A stretch of DNA of 64,000 nucleotides, from the NCBI GenBank assembly GCA_964414415.1, contig CAYPWJ010000002.1, positions 58,060 through 122,059 of the forward strand, written 5' to 3'. The DNA is from CAZESS01 sp964414415. GTDB taxonomy: Archaea > Thermoplasmatota > E2 > UBA202 > DSCA01. Positions within the stretch are counted from its first letter, which is position 1; every line of letters begins with the position of its first letter. The notes under the pieces are model-generated. The model did not search any database. It was not told where the DNA came from and saw only the letters and a program-made list of their open reading frames with translations. Shown in pieces: positions 17,222 to 25,793 of this stretch. Both the position numbers and the translations under genes were made by a program.

Positions 17222-17986
17222 ATGATTATCCCGCTCCCCGTGCTGGCGCTGCTCGTCCTCATCGTGGTTATCATCCTGGCTGCAGCCATCAAAATCGTCA
17301 GGGAATACGAGCGCGGCGTGATCTTCCGGCTGGGGCGACTCCTCGGCGCGAAAGGACCCGGCGTGTTTTTCATCATCCCCATCTTCGACAACATGATCAA
17401 GGTGGACCTCCGGGAGCACGTGCTGGACGTCCCGGCGCAGGAGGCCATCACGTCTGACAACGTCCCCGTGCGGGTCAACGCGGTCGTCTACTTCCGGGTG
17501 ATGAATCCCGAGGATGCCGTGGTGCGCATCCAGAACTACATGCAGGGCACCCAGCAGATGGCGCAGACGACCCTGCGGAGCATCATCGGCCAGGCGGAAC
17601 TCGACGAGATCCTCAAGGAACGCGACCGGATAAACCAGCAGCTGCAGAGCATCCTGGACGAGGCAACCGACGAGTGGGGCGTCAAGGTCACCGCCGTCGA
17701 GATAAAGGACGTCGAGATACCCGAGTCTATGCAGCGCGCCATGGCCAAAGCAGCCGAGTCGGAGCGCGGCCGACGTGCACGCATCATCGCCGCCGAGGGC
17801 GAACTCCAGGCGTCGGAAAAACTCGCTGAAGCGGCACGCGTGATATCGCAGCAGAAGGGCGGACTGCAGCTCCGCTTTCTGCAGACCGCGTCGGACATGG
17901 CCGAGGAAAAAAACACGACGACCATTGTGTTCCCCATCCCGGTCGAGCTCCTCCGGTTTTTTGAGAGTAAAAGCAAGGAGAAGTGA
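17222..17986 (+). CDS. SPFH/stomatin-like membrane protein
   Basis: 254 residues. One N-terminal membrane helix (VLALLVLIVVIILAAAI) is followed by an SPFH domain: REYERGVIFRLGRLLGAKGPG, FDNMIKVDLREHVLDVP, ITSDNVPVRVNAVVYFRV, TTLRSIIGQAELDEIL. An Ala/Glu-rich coiled coil follows (about residues 170-215), then a short tail. This is the usual stomatin/slipin form, which oligomerises at membranes and often modulates proteases. The usual NfeD partner is not adjacent; the next gene converges from the other strand. A TATA box sits 29 nt upstream, suggesting leaderless expression. Confidence 0.92.
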   Translation: MIIPLPVLALLVLIVVIILAAAIKIVREYERGVIFRLGRLLGAKGPGVFFIIPIFDNMIKVDLREHVLDVPAQEAITSDNVPVRVNAVVYFRVMNPEDAVVRIQNYMQGTQQMAQTTLRSIIGQAELDEILKERDRINQQLQSILDEATDEWGVKVTAVEIKDVEIPESMQRAMAKAAESERGRRARIIAAEGELQASEKLAEAARVISQQKGGLQLRFLQTASDMAEEKNTTTIVFPIPVELLRFFESKSKEK

Positions 17987-18012
17987 GACCTCCAGGGCCG
18001 ACAGCACCGCTG

Positions 18013-18678
18013 TTATGGCAGCAGCACGAACGACGCCGCGGCGAGGACGGCGCAGCACCCAGCGGCAGCGTAGTGCCCCAGGCGGCTGTACGACCGCTCC
18101 ACCGTTCTTTTTTCCTGTGATGCATGCCACAGCAGCGGAATCGACAGCGCCGTGACGGCCGTCGTGGTGGACAGGAGATGCCACAGGGTGAACGGCAGCG
18201 CCACGGTGTAACAGGTTGCCATGCCCGTCATGCTGTGTGGATACCAGCCGAGCCAGCAGCCCAGGTTGGTCCATGCATCGTAGAGTAAAACGCTGCCGAC
18301 GCCTATGCCGGCGATGCCGACCGGCGTCCGGGCGACGCCATGTCGCTTTGCCGTTGCCCCGAGCAGCCCGATGAACGCGAAGCCCGTCCAGGTGAACAGA
18401 AAGATCGACGTGTTGCCGTAATACAGGTCGGTGATAGCCATGACCGCCAGGGGGACAACGAGGCTGTAGAGGCCGCCGAGCAGGATGCCGCTGAACAGCG
18501 CCACTGCTGCAACGACGAAGAACACGTCGAGCATGAAGACAGGCTGCGTGATGCCGTTGAGCGTCATGGTGAGCTGCGGCGCCTGAGGCAGCAGCTGGCT
18601 GAGCAGGATGCGGCCGATGACGCCTGCAGCTATGATGAGGCAGGCGGCCAGTATTTTGTGGCGTGTCTCGTCCATCAT
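18013..18678 (-). CDS. Polytopic membrane protein, ECF S-component-like/DUF6580-like
   Basis: 221 residues with about six hydrophobic helices. Segments such as PVFMLDVFFVVAAVALFSG, SLVVPLAVMAITDLYYGN and AFIGLLGATA resemble small integral membrane proteins of the DUF6580 or ECF substrate-binding type. It begins 40 bases after the DUF4430-like protein on the same strand and is probably co-transcribed. The pairing suggests uptake of a vitamin or cofactor with the outer protein capturing it. No ECF ATPase is nearby. Family assignment is by pattern only. Confidence 0.7.
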   Translation of the reverse strand: MMDETRHKILAACLIIAAGVIGRILLSQLLPQAPQLTMTLNGITQPVFMLDVFFVVAAVALFSGILLGGLYSLVVPLAVMAITDLYYGNTSIFLFTWTGFAFIGLLGATAKRHGVARTPVGIAGIGVGSVLLYDAWTNLGCWLGWYPHSMTGMATCYTVALPFTLWHLLSTTTAVTALSIPLLWHASQEKRTVERSYSRLGHYAAAGCCAVLAAASFVLLP

Positions 18679-18718
18679 GGTTCCTCCGATATGATGAATT
18701 CAGTGTGCATATTAAATA

Positions 18719-19171
18719 TTATCCTTCAAACTGCGAGGCTTTGAACGTCCATCTGACATGGTCGCCGTTGGCAACCGGGTGCCTGTCTGCCCCGACCTCT
18801 CCGGCTGTCCCGTTGACCGTGTACTGCCAGTAGCTGTCGTTCTGGCCGTTGGCGACGCCGCCGATGGCCGTTATAAGGTGGCTGTCGTACTGGGGGTAAT
18901 ATGTGCTCGATATGGGGAAGGTGCCTGCCTCAGCTGCTTTGAACGTGAGTTTGTAGACGGTGGCGTTTGCGACGCTGATGGAGACGTTGTCGTAGCTCCA
19001 GGTGGTTCCGTTACCGAACGCGATGGTGACTGAGGCGTTCATTGTCTGGTTTGCTCCTCCGCTGGAGCCGTTGTCGCTGCCGTCGTTGCTGAGGGCGTAG
19101 ATGCCGACGATGACAGCCATGGCCACAAGCAGGATGACTGCTGCCGCGAGGACGCTTTTTCTCCCATCCAT
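18719..19171 (-). CDS. Exported DUF4430-like (transcobalamin-type) small protein
   Basis: 150 residues. An N-terminal hydrophobic segment (VLAAAVILLVAMAVIVGIYAL) acts as signal or anchor, followed by a Gly/Ser/Asn linker and a compact beta domain. The C-terminal part (YWQYTVNGTAGEVGADRHPVANGDHVRWTF) matches the DUF4430 pattern, a fold related to the beta domain of transcobalamin and intrinsic factor. It is the first gene of a two-gene unit with the membrane protein downstream, divergent from a winged-helix regulator. A palindromic TTTAC/GTAAA block lies just upstream. Cobalamin or related ligand binding is inference. Confidence 0.78.
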   Translation of the reverse strand: MDGRKSVLAAAVILLVAMAVIVGIYALSNDGSDNGSSGGANQTMNASVTIAFGNGTTWSYDNVSISVANATVYKLTFKAAEAGTFPISSTYYPQYDSHLITAIGGVANGQNDSYWQYTVNGTAGEVGADRHPVANGDHVRWTFKASQFEG

Positions 19172-19180
19172 CCAATCACC

Positions 19181-19205
19181 GTAAACTTTTTTTTACAAAC
19201 GTAAA
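19181..19205. promoter_or_regulatory. Candidate operator: GTAAA/TTTAC/GTAAA palindromic block
   Basis: GTAAA (19181-19185), TTTAC (19192-19196) and GTAAA (19201-19205) form two overlapping inverted repeats between the divergent DUF4430-like gene and the winged-helix regulator. TTTAC-aaac-GTAAA has perfect 5-bp arms. It lies in the A/T-rich promoter zone of the minus-strand gene, where a regulator could block or recruit TBP. Confidence 0.4.
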
Positions 19206-19270
19206 ATAAATTTTTTATTTAAGGTTTGTGCTCCGGAAACATTTAAGAGCACCCCACCGTTGGAAGCACG

Positions 19271-20068
19271 ATGGACATCCTCCGAGAGAAATCACTGGCA
19301 ACCCGGGTGCTCATCCTGCTGGAGGTCACCACCGGCCGCCACTCACGGCTGGCATCCATCGCCGAACAGATCGGCATCACCCGGCAGGCCGTCTCCGACT
19401 ACCTCAAAAAAATGCGGAACGAGAACCTCGTGCAGGCCACCGACGGCCACTACAAGGCCACCATCAAGGGCACACAGTTCATGCATCGACACCTCCTCGA
19501 CCTCAAACAATTCCTGGACGACAGCCTGGCAAAGCTCAACATCGTTGAAAGCGACGCAGCGCTCGCCGGCGACACAATCGCTACGGGAGACACCCTCGGT
19601 CTCTTCATGGAAGACGGCGTCCTCACCGCCTACAGCGCTCGCTCATCGACGTCGACGGGCACCGCACGCCACGACGCAGCCCCCGGCGAGGACCTTGCCA
19701 TCGACGACATGGAGGGCATCATGCAGTACGAGCTCGGCGTCATCCACCTCTACGAGCTTCCCGGCCCACCTCAAGGCGGCACCCGGGCCCTGGACATCGA
19801 CGGACTCACAGCGGCAGTGGACAGCGCCGCCCCGGACCGCATCGCCACCGCCGACGTCATCGCCCGTGCAGCCCTCACCAAGGCAGGCATGTCTCCTGAC
19901 ATCGAGTTCGCTCCCCACCAGGCGGCCATCGAGGCTGCACAGCGCGGCCTGGACATCGCCATCCTCGGCTGGAGCACATCCATCGAGGCAGCGCTGACCG
20001 CCATCCAGGATTTCAACAGTTCCTCGGTCGAACGCATCGCCTACCATGTCACCTCGTTCTGCCCATAA
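19271..20068 (+). CDS. Winged-helix transcriptional regulator with C-terminal sensory-like domain
   Basis: 265 residues. The first 70 residues form a winged helix-turn-helix: LATRVLILLEVTTGRHSRLA, then IAEQIGITRQAVSDYLKKM (recognition helix) and a wing near GHYKATIKGTQFM. The remainder (residues about 85-265) is an alpha/beta domain with no recognised motif, perhaps ligand-binding, with similar architecture to uncharacterised archaeal regulators. It is divergent from the DUF4430/membrane-protein pair with 99 bases between the start codons, so it may control that pair. TATA-like ATTTAAG motifs lie upstream at about 19217-19247. Confidence 0.82.
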   Translation: MDILREKSLATRVLILLEVTTGRHSRLASIAEQIGITRQAVSDYLKKMRNENLVQATDGHYKATIKGTQFMHRHLLDLKQFLDDSLAKLNIVESDAALAGDTIATGDTLGLFMEDGVLTAYSARSSTSTGTARHDAAPGEDLAIDDMEGIMQYELGVIHLYELPGPPQGGTRALDIDGLTAAVDSAAPDRIATADVIARAALTKAGMSPDIEFAPHQAAIEAAQRGLDIAILGWSTSIEAALTAIQDFNSSSVERIAYHVTSFCP

Positions 20069-20097
20069 ACGTAAAAAGCCGTCGGTGATGTAGCACT

Positions 20098-21639
20098 ATG
20101 ATGCTGCCTGACGTGCTTAAGGAAAGCGCCGCGTTGCACGGCGACGACCCGGCCGTTGTTTTCGATGACCGCACGATGAGCTACCGGCAGCTGGCTCACT
20201 GCGCTCGCTCCATCGCCGGGTCGCTGCACGAGATGGGTATCCGGCACGGCGACCACGTCGCGGTGTGGATGCCGAACAACCTGGAGTATCTCCCCATCTA
20301 TTTCGGCATCGCGGCGGCCGGCGCGACGATGGTGCCGATGAACACCCGCTATCGGACGCACGAGGCACGCTACATCCTCACCGACTCCGACGCCAGAGCC
20401 ATCTTCATGGTCCCCCGGTTCCTCAAGATGCGGTACGACGAGATGCTCCGGGATGTAGCGCCGTCGCTGCAGCAGCTGGAGCAGGCCGTCGTGCTCGACG
20501 GCGGAGAGACGGATGTCGGGGTCCCATCGACGACCTACGAGGCCTTTCTATCCACAGGGCGGGATGCAGCGCTGCCTGACATCTCCGAAGAGGACATCTC
20601 GCAGATGCTCTACACGTCGGGCACCACCGGAAAACCAAAGGGCGTCATGCTGAGCCACGCCAATGTGTGCGACAACGCCCGGGTGACCGGCGAGGTCATG
20701 GAGACACGCCCGGGTGACCGCTACTTTGTGCCGCTGCCTCTCTTTCATTCCTTCGGGCTGGTCCTGGGCTGCCTGACACCGCTGACCTTCGGGGCGACCA
20801 TCGTCCTCCAGGATGTCTTCGATGCCGAGGAAGCGCTGCGGCTCATGGAAACGCACCGGTGCACCATGAACTTCGGTGTTCCCGCCATGTTCATGATGGA
20901 GCTCGAGGCATATCGCTCCGGTGACTATGACCTTGCACTGCGGAGCGGCATGATGGGCGGTGCCCCCTGCCCCATCGAGGTCGTCAAGGGCGTCCGCCGG
21001 GAGATGGACTGCGACGTCTGCATCGGCTACGGCATCACGGAGACATCGCCGCTTATCTCGCTGACCAGGTTCGGCGACGACGACCAAAAGCGGGCGGAGA
21101 CCGTCGGCCTTCCATTGCCGGGCGTCGAGGTCAAGGTGGTCGACGAGCAACGCCGGCCGCTGCCGCCGGGCGAGATCGGAGAGATCGCCATCCGCGGCAA
21201 CGTCATGCAGGGCTACTACGGGATGCCCGAGGCGACCGAGGAGGCAATCGACGATGAGGGCTGGTACTACAGCGGCGACCTCGGCGTCATCGACAGCGAC
21301 GGCTACCTGTCCATCACAGGGCGGAAAAAGGACATGATCGTCGTCGGCGGGTTCAACGTCTACCCCCGGGAGATAGAGGAGCTCCTCTTCGAGCACCCCC
21401 GGGTCAAAAATGCCGCCGTCGTCGGGGTGCCCGACGACCGCCTCGGCGAGGTCGTCACGGCCTACGTCGTGCCCGACGGCGACCTCAGCGAGAAGGCAAT
21501 ACAGGATTTCTTGGCGGAGAGAGTCGCCAACTTCAAGGTGCCCCGCCATGTGGCCTTCATGGAATCGCTGCCCATGACCGCCAGCGGCAAGGTGCAAAAA
21601 TACAAGCTCCGGGAGAACCATGACACATCCGAGCAATGA
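20098..21639 (+). CDS. AMP-forming acyl-CoA synthetase (fatty-acid-CoA-ligase family)
   Basis: 513 residues, full length. It activates a carboxylic acid to an acyl-adenylate and then an acyl-CoA. The AMP-binding P-loop YTSGTTGKPKGVMLSH lies near residue 178, followed by the PLFHSFG region, YGITETSP (near 318), YYSGDLG (near 408) and the C-terminal hinge GRKKDMIVVGGFNVYP with catalytic Lys in SGKVQKYKLR. Chain-length specificity cannot be read. The 3' end overlaps coaBC by 20 bases, so it is the first gene of a CoA-related operon with coaBC and pantoate kinase, which fits its CoA demand. Confidence 0.93.
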   Translation: MMLPDVLKESAALHGDDPAVVFDDRTMSYRQLAHCARSIAGSLHEMGIRHGDHVAVWMPNNLEYLPIYFGIAAAGATMVPMNTRYRTHEARYILTDSDARAIFMVPRFLKMRYDEMLRDVAPSLQQLEQAVVLDGGETDVGVPSTTYEAFLSTGRDAALPDISEEDISQMLYTSGTTGKPKGVMLSHANVCDNARVTGEVMETRPGDRYFVPLPLFHSFGLVLGCLTPLTFGATIVLQDVFDAEEALRLMETHRCTMNFGVPAMFMMELEAYRSGDYDLALRSGMMGGAPCPIEVVKGVRREMDCDVCIGYGITETSPLISLTRFGDDDQKRAETVGLPLPGVEVKVVDEQRRPLPPGEIGEIAIRGNVMQGYYGMPEATEEAIDDEGWYYSGDLGVIDSDGYLSITGRKKDMIVVGGFNVYPREIEELLFEHPRVKNAAVVGVPDDRLGEVVTAYVVPDGDLSEKAIQDFLAERVANFKVPRHVAFMESLPMTASGKVQKYKLRENHDTSEQ

Positions 21640-22798
21640 CATTCGCGGCACCCTGTCCCGTCACCTCGACGGAAAAACCATCGTGCTCGGCGTGACCGGC
21701 AGCATCGCCGCCGTCGAGACCGTCAAGCTCGCCCGGCAGCTCATCCGGCACGGCGCCACCGTCATCCCCGTCATGACTCAGGCCGCCCGCGAGATACTGC
21801 ATCCCTACGCCCTGGAGTTCGCAACCGGCATGCCGCCCGTCACGGAGCTGACCGGCGCCGTCGAGCACGTCGAGCACTGCGGCGTCCGCCCCGACAGCGC
21901 CGACATGATGCTCGTGGCGCCCTGCACGGCCAACACGCTCTCCAAGATAGCCCTCGGCATCGACGACACACCGGTAACCACCTGTGCCACCACGGCTCTG
22001 GGCTCATCCATCCCGCTCATGGTGGTCCCAGCGATGCATGCATCGATGTACGACGACGCCTTCGTCACCGACAACCTGGAGCGACTGCGCGGGCAGCACG
22101 TGGCAATCATCGACCCTCGCATGGAGGAAGGCACGGCCAAGGTCGCCACGGTCGACGCCATCGTGGCGGAGGTGCTCCGCGAGCTGGGCCCACGTGACCT
22201 GGCAGGCAGACGGGTCATCATCGTGGGCGGCGCCACCGCCGAGCCCGTCGACGACGTCAGGGTGCTCACCAACCGCTCGTCAGGCACGATGGCGCTGGCC
22301 CTCGCCACCGCCGCCCATCGACGGGGCGCCGAGGTAGAGCTCTGGCACAGCGGGCTTGCAGCGCCGGATTTCATTGGATCGCGGCGGTTCACGACCCACC
22401 GCGACGTCATCGAGCTCACAGGGGAAGCCACCCCCTGCGACGTCCTCGTCAACTGCGCCGCCATCTCGGATTTCGTTCCCGAGCGGCACGACGGCAAGCT
22501 TGCATCAGGCCATCCCATCGACCTGCATCTCACGCCGGCGGAGCGCGTCAACCCGCATCTCCGAGACATCGCCGACGTCGCCATCTCGTTCAAGCTCGAC
22601 ACGTCAAAGGAGCGGGCCATCGAGCGGGCCAGGCAGCGGCTCCAGGAGGACGACTTCGATGTCATGGTGGCGAACACCACGGCGTCGCTCGGCAGCGACC
22701 GGATGGAGGCATGGCTCGTCGACTGCACCGGTCAGGTCACGGAGGTCGAAGGCGACAAGCACATCGTCGCCGAGCGGCTGCTCGACCGGGTAGCATGA
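21620..22798 (+). CDS. coaBC: Bifunctional phosphopantothenoylcysteine decarboxylase/synthetase
   Basis: 392 residues. The N-terminal CoaC flavoprotein domain carries GVTGSIAAVETVKLARQL, LVAPCTANTLSKIALGI and PAMHASMY (the PxMNxxMW motif in variant form). The CoaB half (from about residue 190) has RRVIIVGGATAEPVDDVR, NRSSGTMALALATAA and the KLASGHPIDLHLTPAERV region. It joins phosphopantothenate to cysteine and decarboxylates the product to 4'-phosphopantetheine. It overlaps the acyl-CoA synthetase by 20 bases and pantoate kinase by four (ATGA). Confidence 0.94.
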   Translation: MTHPSNDIRGTLSRHLDGKTIVLGVTGSIAAVETVKLARQLIRHGATVIPVMTQAAREILHPYALEFATGMPPVTELTGAVEHVEHCGVRPDSADMMLVAPCTANTLSKIALGIDDTPVTTCATTALGSSIPLMVVPAMHASMYDDAFVTDNLERLRGQHVAIIDPRMEEGTAKVATVDAIVAEVLRELGPRDLAGRRVIIVGGATAEPVDDVRVLTNRSSGTMALALATAAHRRGAEVELWHSGLAAPDFIGSRRFTTHRDVIELTGEATPCDVLVNCAAISDFVPERHDGKLASGHPIDLHLTPAERVNPHLRDIADVAISFKLDTSKERAIERARQRLQEDDFDVMVANTTASLGSDRMEAWLVDCTGQVTEVEGDKHIVAERLLDRVA

Positions 22799-23634
22799 GC
22801 GTGACGGCATTTGCGCCGGGCCACGTCACCGGTTTCTTCGAGATATGCAGCGCCGACGATCCCGCCAGGGCGGGCTCCCGCGGTGCCGGCATCTGCCTCT
22901 CGAGGGGCGCCATCTCGGTCGTTGAACGCCGTGCCCACCGCACCACGGTGACGGTCGACGATGTGCCGGGCGCCCCCGTCACACGTGACGCCATCCGGCT
23001 GCTCACCGACCGCCATGTCGAGGCGCATGTAACGCTGCAGCTGCCCCAGTCACAGGGATTCGGCATGAGCGCTGCGGGAACACTGGCGACGACCGTCGCC
23101 ACGGCGGCGCTGCTCGACCTTTCCAGGGATGCGGCGATACGAGCCGCTCACCTTGCGGAGGTGCAGCACGCGACGGGCCTCGGCGACGTCGCACCTGCCG
23201 CCCGGGGCGGCGTCGAGATACGGGAGCAGCCGGGAGCCGCCGGCAACATTCGTCACATCGACAATGGCGGCGACATCGTCGTTGCCACGGTCGGCCCGCC
23301 GCTGGAGACATCATCGGTGCTGCACGATGCAGAGCAGCGGGCGAAGATAACACGCGTCGGCCGGCGATGCATGGAGGAGCTGCTTGCCGAGCCGTCACTC
23401 GAGCGGCTGATTACGCTGTCGAGGCGCTTCGCCGTCGAGACAGGGCTGTTGACTCCAAGGCTGCGGGAGGTGCTGGAGGCCGTTGCGCCGCACGGCATGG
23501 CGGCGATGTGCATGCTGGGCAACGCCGTCTTCGCTAGGGGTGACACCGCTGCGCTTGTAGACGCGCTTTCACGCTCCGGCAGGGTCTGGACCTGCGAGAT
23601 AGACACATCGGGCGCCCGTCTCTTGGAGCGATAG
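22795..23634 (+). CDS. Archaeal pantoate kinase (GHMP family)
   Basis: 279 residues from the ATG overlapping the coaBC stop; the open frame extends 84 bases upstream but only within coaBC. It begins MSVTAFAPGHVTGFFEI, typical of archaeal pantoate kinase, which phosphorylates pantoate before condensation with beta-alanine, the reverse order of bacteria. The GHMP glycine/serine loop is PQSQGFGMSAAGTLAT (near residue 81), followed by GLGDVAPAARGGVEIR. The partner phosphopantothenate synthetase is not in the window. Clustering with coaBC strongly supports the CoA role. Confidence 0.92.
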   Translation: MSVTAFAPGHVTGFFEICSADDPARAGSRGAGICLSRGAISVVERRAHRTTVTVDDVPGAPVTRDAIRLLTDRHVEAHVTLQLPQSQGFGMSAAGTLATTVATAALLDLSRDAAIRAAHLAEVQHATGLGDVAPAARGGVEIREQPGAAGNIRHIDNGGDIVVATVGPPLETSSVLHDAEQRAKITRVGRRCMEELLAEPSLERLITLSRRFAVETGLLTPRLREVLEAVAPHGMAAMCMLGNAVFARGDTAALVDALSRSGRVWTCEIDTSGARLLER

Positions 23635-23641
23635 ACACCTT

Positions 23642-23647
23642 TTTATA
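23642..23647 (+). promoter_or_regulatory. TATA box of the small membrane protein
   Basis: TTTATA starts 26 nt before the ATG at 23668, predicting a leaderless transcript and supporting the short gene. Confidence 0.55.
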
Positions 23648-23667
23648 GCCGCTCTTTATCATGTCAC

Positions 23668-23856
23668 ATGGCCATATCCATCCTCGGCGTACAGATTCCG
23701 CTCTGGCTGCTGTTCCTCATCGTTATCGTCGTGTTGTTCGTCGGATGGAAGCTCATCAAGTTCGCGGTGAAGCTCCTCATCATCCTGGTCCTGATATTCG
23801 GCGTCCTGATGATCGGCGACCTCATATGGCCGTTTATCGCGTCGTGGCTGCCGTAG
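23668..23856 (+). CDS. Small two-helix membrane protein
   Basis: 62 residues, almost entirely hydrophobic: two membrane helices (about 9-27 and 31-55) separated by WKLIKFAVK. It ends FIASWLP. No family recognised. The TATA box 26 nt upstream and a TTTAAA element directly after the stop (promoter of hutI) indicate an independent transcription unit. An overlapping open frame in another phase (23661-23861) is Arg/His-rich and much less protein-like. Confidence 0.7.
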   Translation: MAISILGVQIPLWLLFLIVIVVLFVGWKLIKFAVKLLIILVLIFGVLMIGDLIWPFIASWLP

Positions 23857-23864
23857 AGTAAACC

Positions 23865-23870
23865 TTTAAA
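23865..23870 (+). promoter_or_regulatory. TATA box of hutI
   Basis: TTTAAA starts 28 nt before the ATG at 23893, consistent with leaderless initiation. Confidence 0.5.
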
Positions 23871-23892
23871 CCATCGAGGTCTTCTTTTTTCC

Positions 23893-25062
23893 ATGTTGCT
23901 CGTCAAAGACGCTGCCGAGGTCTTCCTGCCTGACGGCTGCACCAGCGATGTCTCCATCCTGGTGAAGGAGGGACGGATAGCGCGCATCGACAGCGACATC
24001 GATGCAGGCGACGCCGACGTTATCGATGCCGCAGGCAAGACGGTGCTGCCCGGCTTCGTGGACTGCCACACCCACGCGGTCTTCGCTGGCTCCCGCGCGT
24101 TCGAGCTCGAGATGAAGCTCAAAGGCGCCAGCTACCGGGAGATAGCCGATGCAGGCGGCGGCATCGGGTATACGGTGCAGTGCACCCGCGATGCATCGCG
24201 TGAGGAGCTGTACGGACAGTCCCGCCGCCGCCTCGACGTGATGCTCCGCCACGGCACCACGACGGCCGAGGTCAAAAGCGGGTACGGCCTCGACGTCGAG
24301 ACAGAGATGAAGATCCTCCAGGTGGCCCGGCAGCTCGACGACGCGCACTCCATAGACATCGTCCCGACCTTTCTCGGCGCCCACGCCGTCCCCGGCGACA
24401 TGGAAAAAGAGGACTACATCCAGCTCGTCGTCGAGGAGATGATACCCCGGGTTGCTGAGCGGCAGCTCGCTGTCTTCTGCGACGCATTTTGCGAGGAGGG
24501 CTACTTCACGCCCGACGACACGCGGCGCATCCTCAACGCCGGCGTCGAGCACGGCCTCACGCCCAAGGTACACGCAGACGAGTTCACCGACATCGGCGGG
24601 GCAGCGCTGGCAGCCGAATGCAACGCAGCCAGTGCAGACCATCTCCTCATGGCATCCCGCGAGGGCATCGAGGCCATGGCCCATGCAGGCGTCGTGCCGG
24701 TGCTGCTCCCGGCAGTCCCGTTCTCCATGATGCAGGAGCGCTACGCCGACGCCCGCGCCATGCTCAAGGAGGGACTGCCCGTCGCCCTGGCGACTGATCT
24801 CAACCCGAACTGCTGGACGGAAAACATGCAGCTCGTCATCCAGCTCGCCTGCCTCCAGATGGGCATGACCCCGCGGGAGGCCATCGACGCCGCGACGATA
24901 AACGCAGCCCGCGCCGTCGGTCTGCATGAGCAGCTCGGGAGCATCGAGGTCGGCAAACAGGCGGATCTGCTCGTCCTGGACGCGCCCTCACACCGCTACG
25001 TTCCCTACCACTTCGGCGTCAACCTCGTCGACACGGTCATCAAGGCCGGGGCCGTGGTATGA
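23893..25062 (+). CDS. hutI: Imidazolonepropionase
   Basis: 389 residues, amidohydrolase fold. It hydrolyses imidazolone-5-propionate to formiminoglutamate in histidine degradation. Metal and substrate motifs: PGFVDCHTHAVFAGSR (HxH, near residue 56), RHGTTTAEVKSGYGL (near 118), FLGAHAVP (near 157), PKVHADEFTDIGGA (near 222) and ATDLNPNC (near 300). No hutH, hutU, hutG or hutF lies in the window, so the gene is isolated from its pathway here. It overlaps the next gene by four bases. Confidence 0.93.
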   Translation: MLLVKDAAEVFLPDGCTSDVSILVKEGRIARIDSDIDAGDADVIDAAGKTVLPGFVDCHTHAVFAGSRAFELEMKLKGASYREIADAGGGIGYTVQCTRDASREELYGQSRRRLDVMLRHGTTTAEVKSGYGLDVETEMKILQVARQLDDAHSIDIVPTFLGAHAVPGDMEKEDYIQLVVEEMIPRVAERQLAVFCDAFCEEGYFTPDDTRRILNAGVEHGLTPKVHADEFTDIGGAALAAECNAASADHLLMASREGIEAMAHAGVVPVLLPAVPFSMMQERYADARAMLKEGLPVALATDLNPNCWTENMQLVIQLACLQMGMTPREAIDAATINAARAVGLHEQLGSIEVGKQADLLVLDAPSHRYVPYHFGVNLVDTVIKAGAVV

Positions 25063-25685
25063 ACGCCGTCGCGCTGCTCTCCGGCGGCATCGACTCGCCC
25101 GTCGCATTGTACGTCATGGCCCGACGGATGGACTGCACCGCCCTCTTCATGGACATCCAGCCCTACGGCGGGGAGCCCCGGGACAAGCTGCCGCTGCTCG
25201 TCCGCCGGGTGGAGCAGGCCACCGATGCCTCGATCCCGCTCTGGGTGGCGCCGTTCGGCCGGACCGTCCAGCGGGAGATACAGCGACATCCACGACGGCG
25301 GTACCGCTGCCTGCTCTGCAAGCGCATGATGTACCGCGTTGCCGCGCGGCTGGCCGACGCCGTCGGCGCCGATATACTGGTCACGGGGGAAAACCTGGGG
25401 CAGGTAGCCTCCCAGACGCTCGCCAACCTCCGGGCGATCGACGATGCCGTGTCGATGCCGGTCATCCGGCCGCTCATCGGGCTGGACAAGCAGGAGATCA
25501 TCGACATAGCGCGGCGCATCGGGACGTACAGCCGCTCGATCGCCGGCGGCGCATCATGCAGCCTGGTGCCATCCCGGCCGGCTACCAGGTCGACCCCCGG
25601 GGCGCTCCGGGAGGAAGAAGCACAGCTGGACGTACAGCCACTGGTTGCAGCCGCCGTGGAGCAGCTCACGCGAGAGAAACTTTAA
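25059..25685 (+). CDS. Stand-alone ThiI-type PP-loop ATPase
   Basis: 208 residues. The PP-loop SGGIDSPVALYVMARR (near residue 8) adenylates a substrate such as tRNA uridine. CLLCKRMMYRVA (near 87), TGENLGQVASQTLANL (near 110) and RPLIGLDKQEIIDIARRIGTY (near 145) match the catalytic core of ThiI, the s4U8 tRNA sulfurtransferase. The usual N-terminal ferredoxin-like and THUMP domains are missing and there is no rhodanese domain, so it is either a minimal ThiI using a separate RNA-binding partner or another sulfur-transfer enzyme. CxxC plus a later Cys (GGASCSLVP) could support sulfur handling. ATGA overlap with hutI; two tRNA genes follow. Confidence 0.83.
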   Translation: MNAVALLSGGIDSPVALYVMARRMDCTALFMDIQPYGGEPRDKLPLLVRRVEQATDASIPLWVAPFGRTVQREIQRHPRRRYRCLLCKRMMYRVAARLADAVGADILVTGENLGQVASQTLANLRAIDDAVSMPVIRPLIGLDKQEIIDIARRIGTYSRSIAGGASCSLVPSRPATRSTPGALREEEAQLDVQPLVAAAVEQLTREKL

Positions 25686-25711
25686 AAAATACGCCTCCAT
25701 TACCCCACGTT

Positions 25712-25785
25712 GGGCTCTTGGTCTAGCTGGTTATGACGTCGCCTTGACATGGCGGAGGTCCTGGGTTCAAACCCCAGAGAGCCCA
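25712..25785 (+). tRNA. tRNA-Val (GAC)
   Basis: 74-nt cloverleaf. The acceptor stem pairs GGGCTCT (25712-25718) with AGAGCCC (25778-25784), discriminator A. The anticodon stem CGCC/GGCG encloses loop TTGACAT, anticodon GAC. The T arm is CTGGG-TTCAAAC-CCCAG. CCA is not encoded and no intron is seen. Confidence 0.95.
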
Positions 25786-25793
25786 CTCATCCG

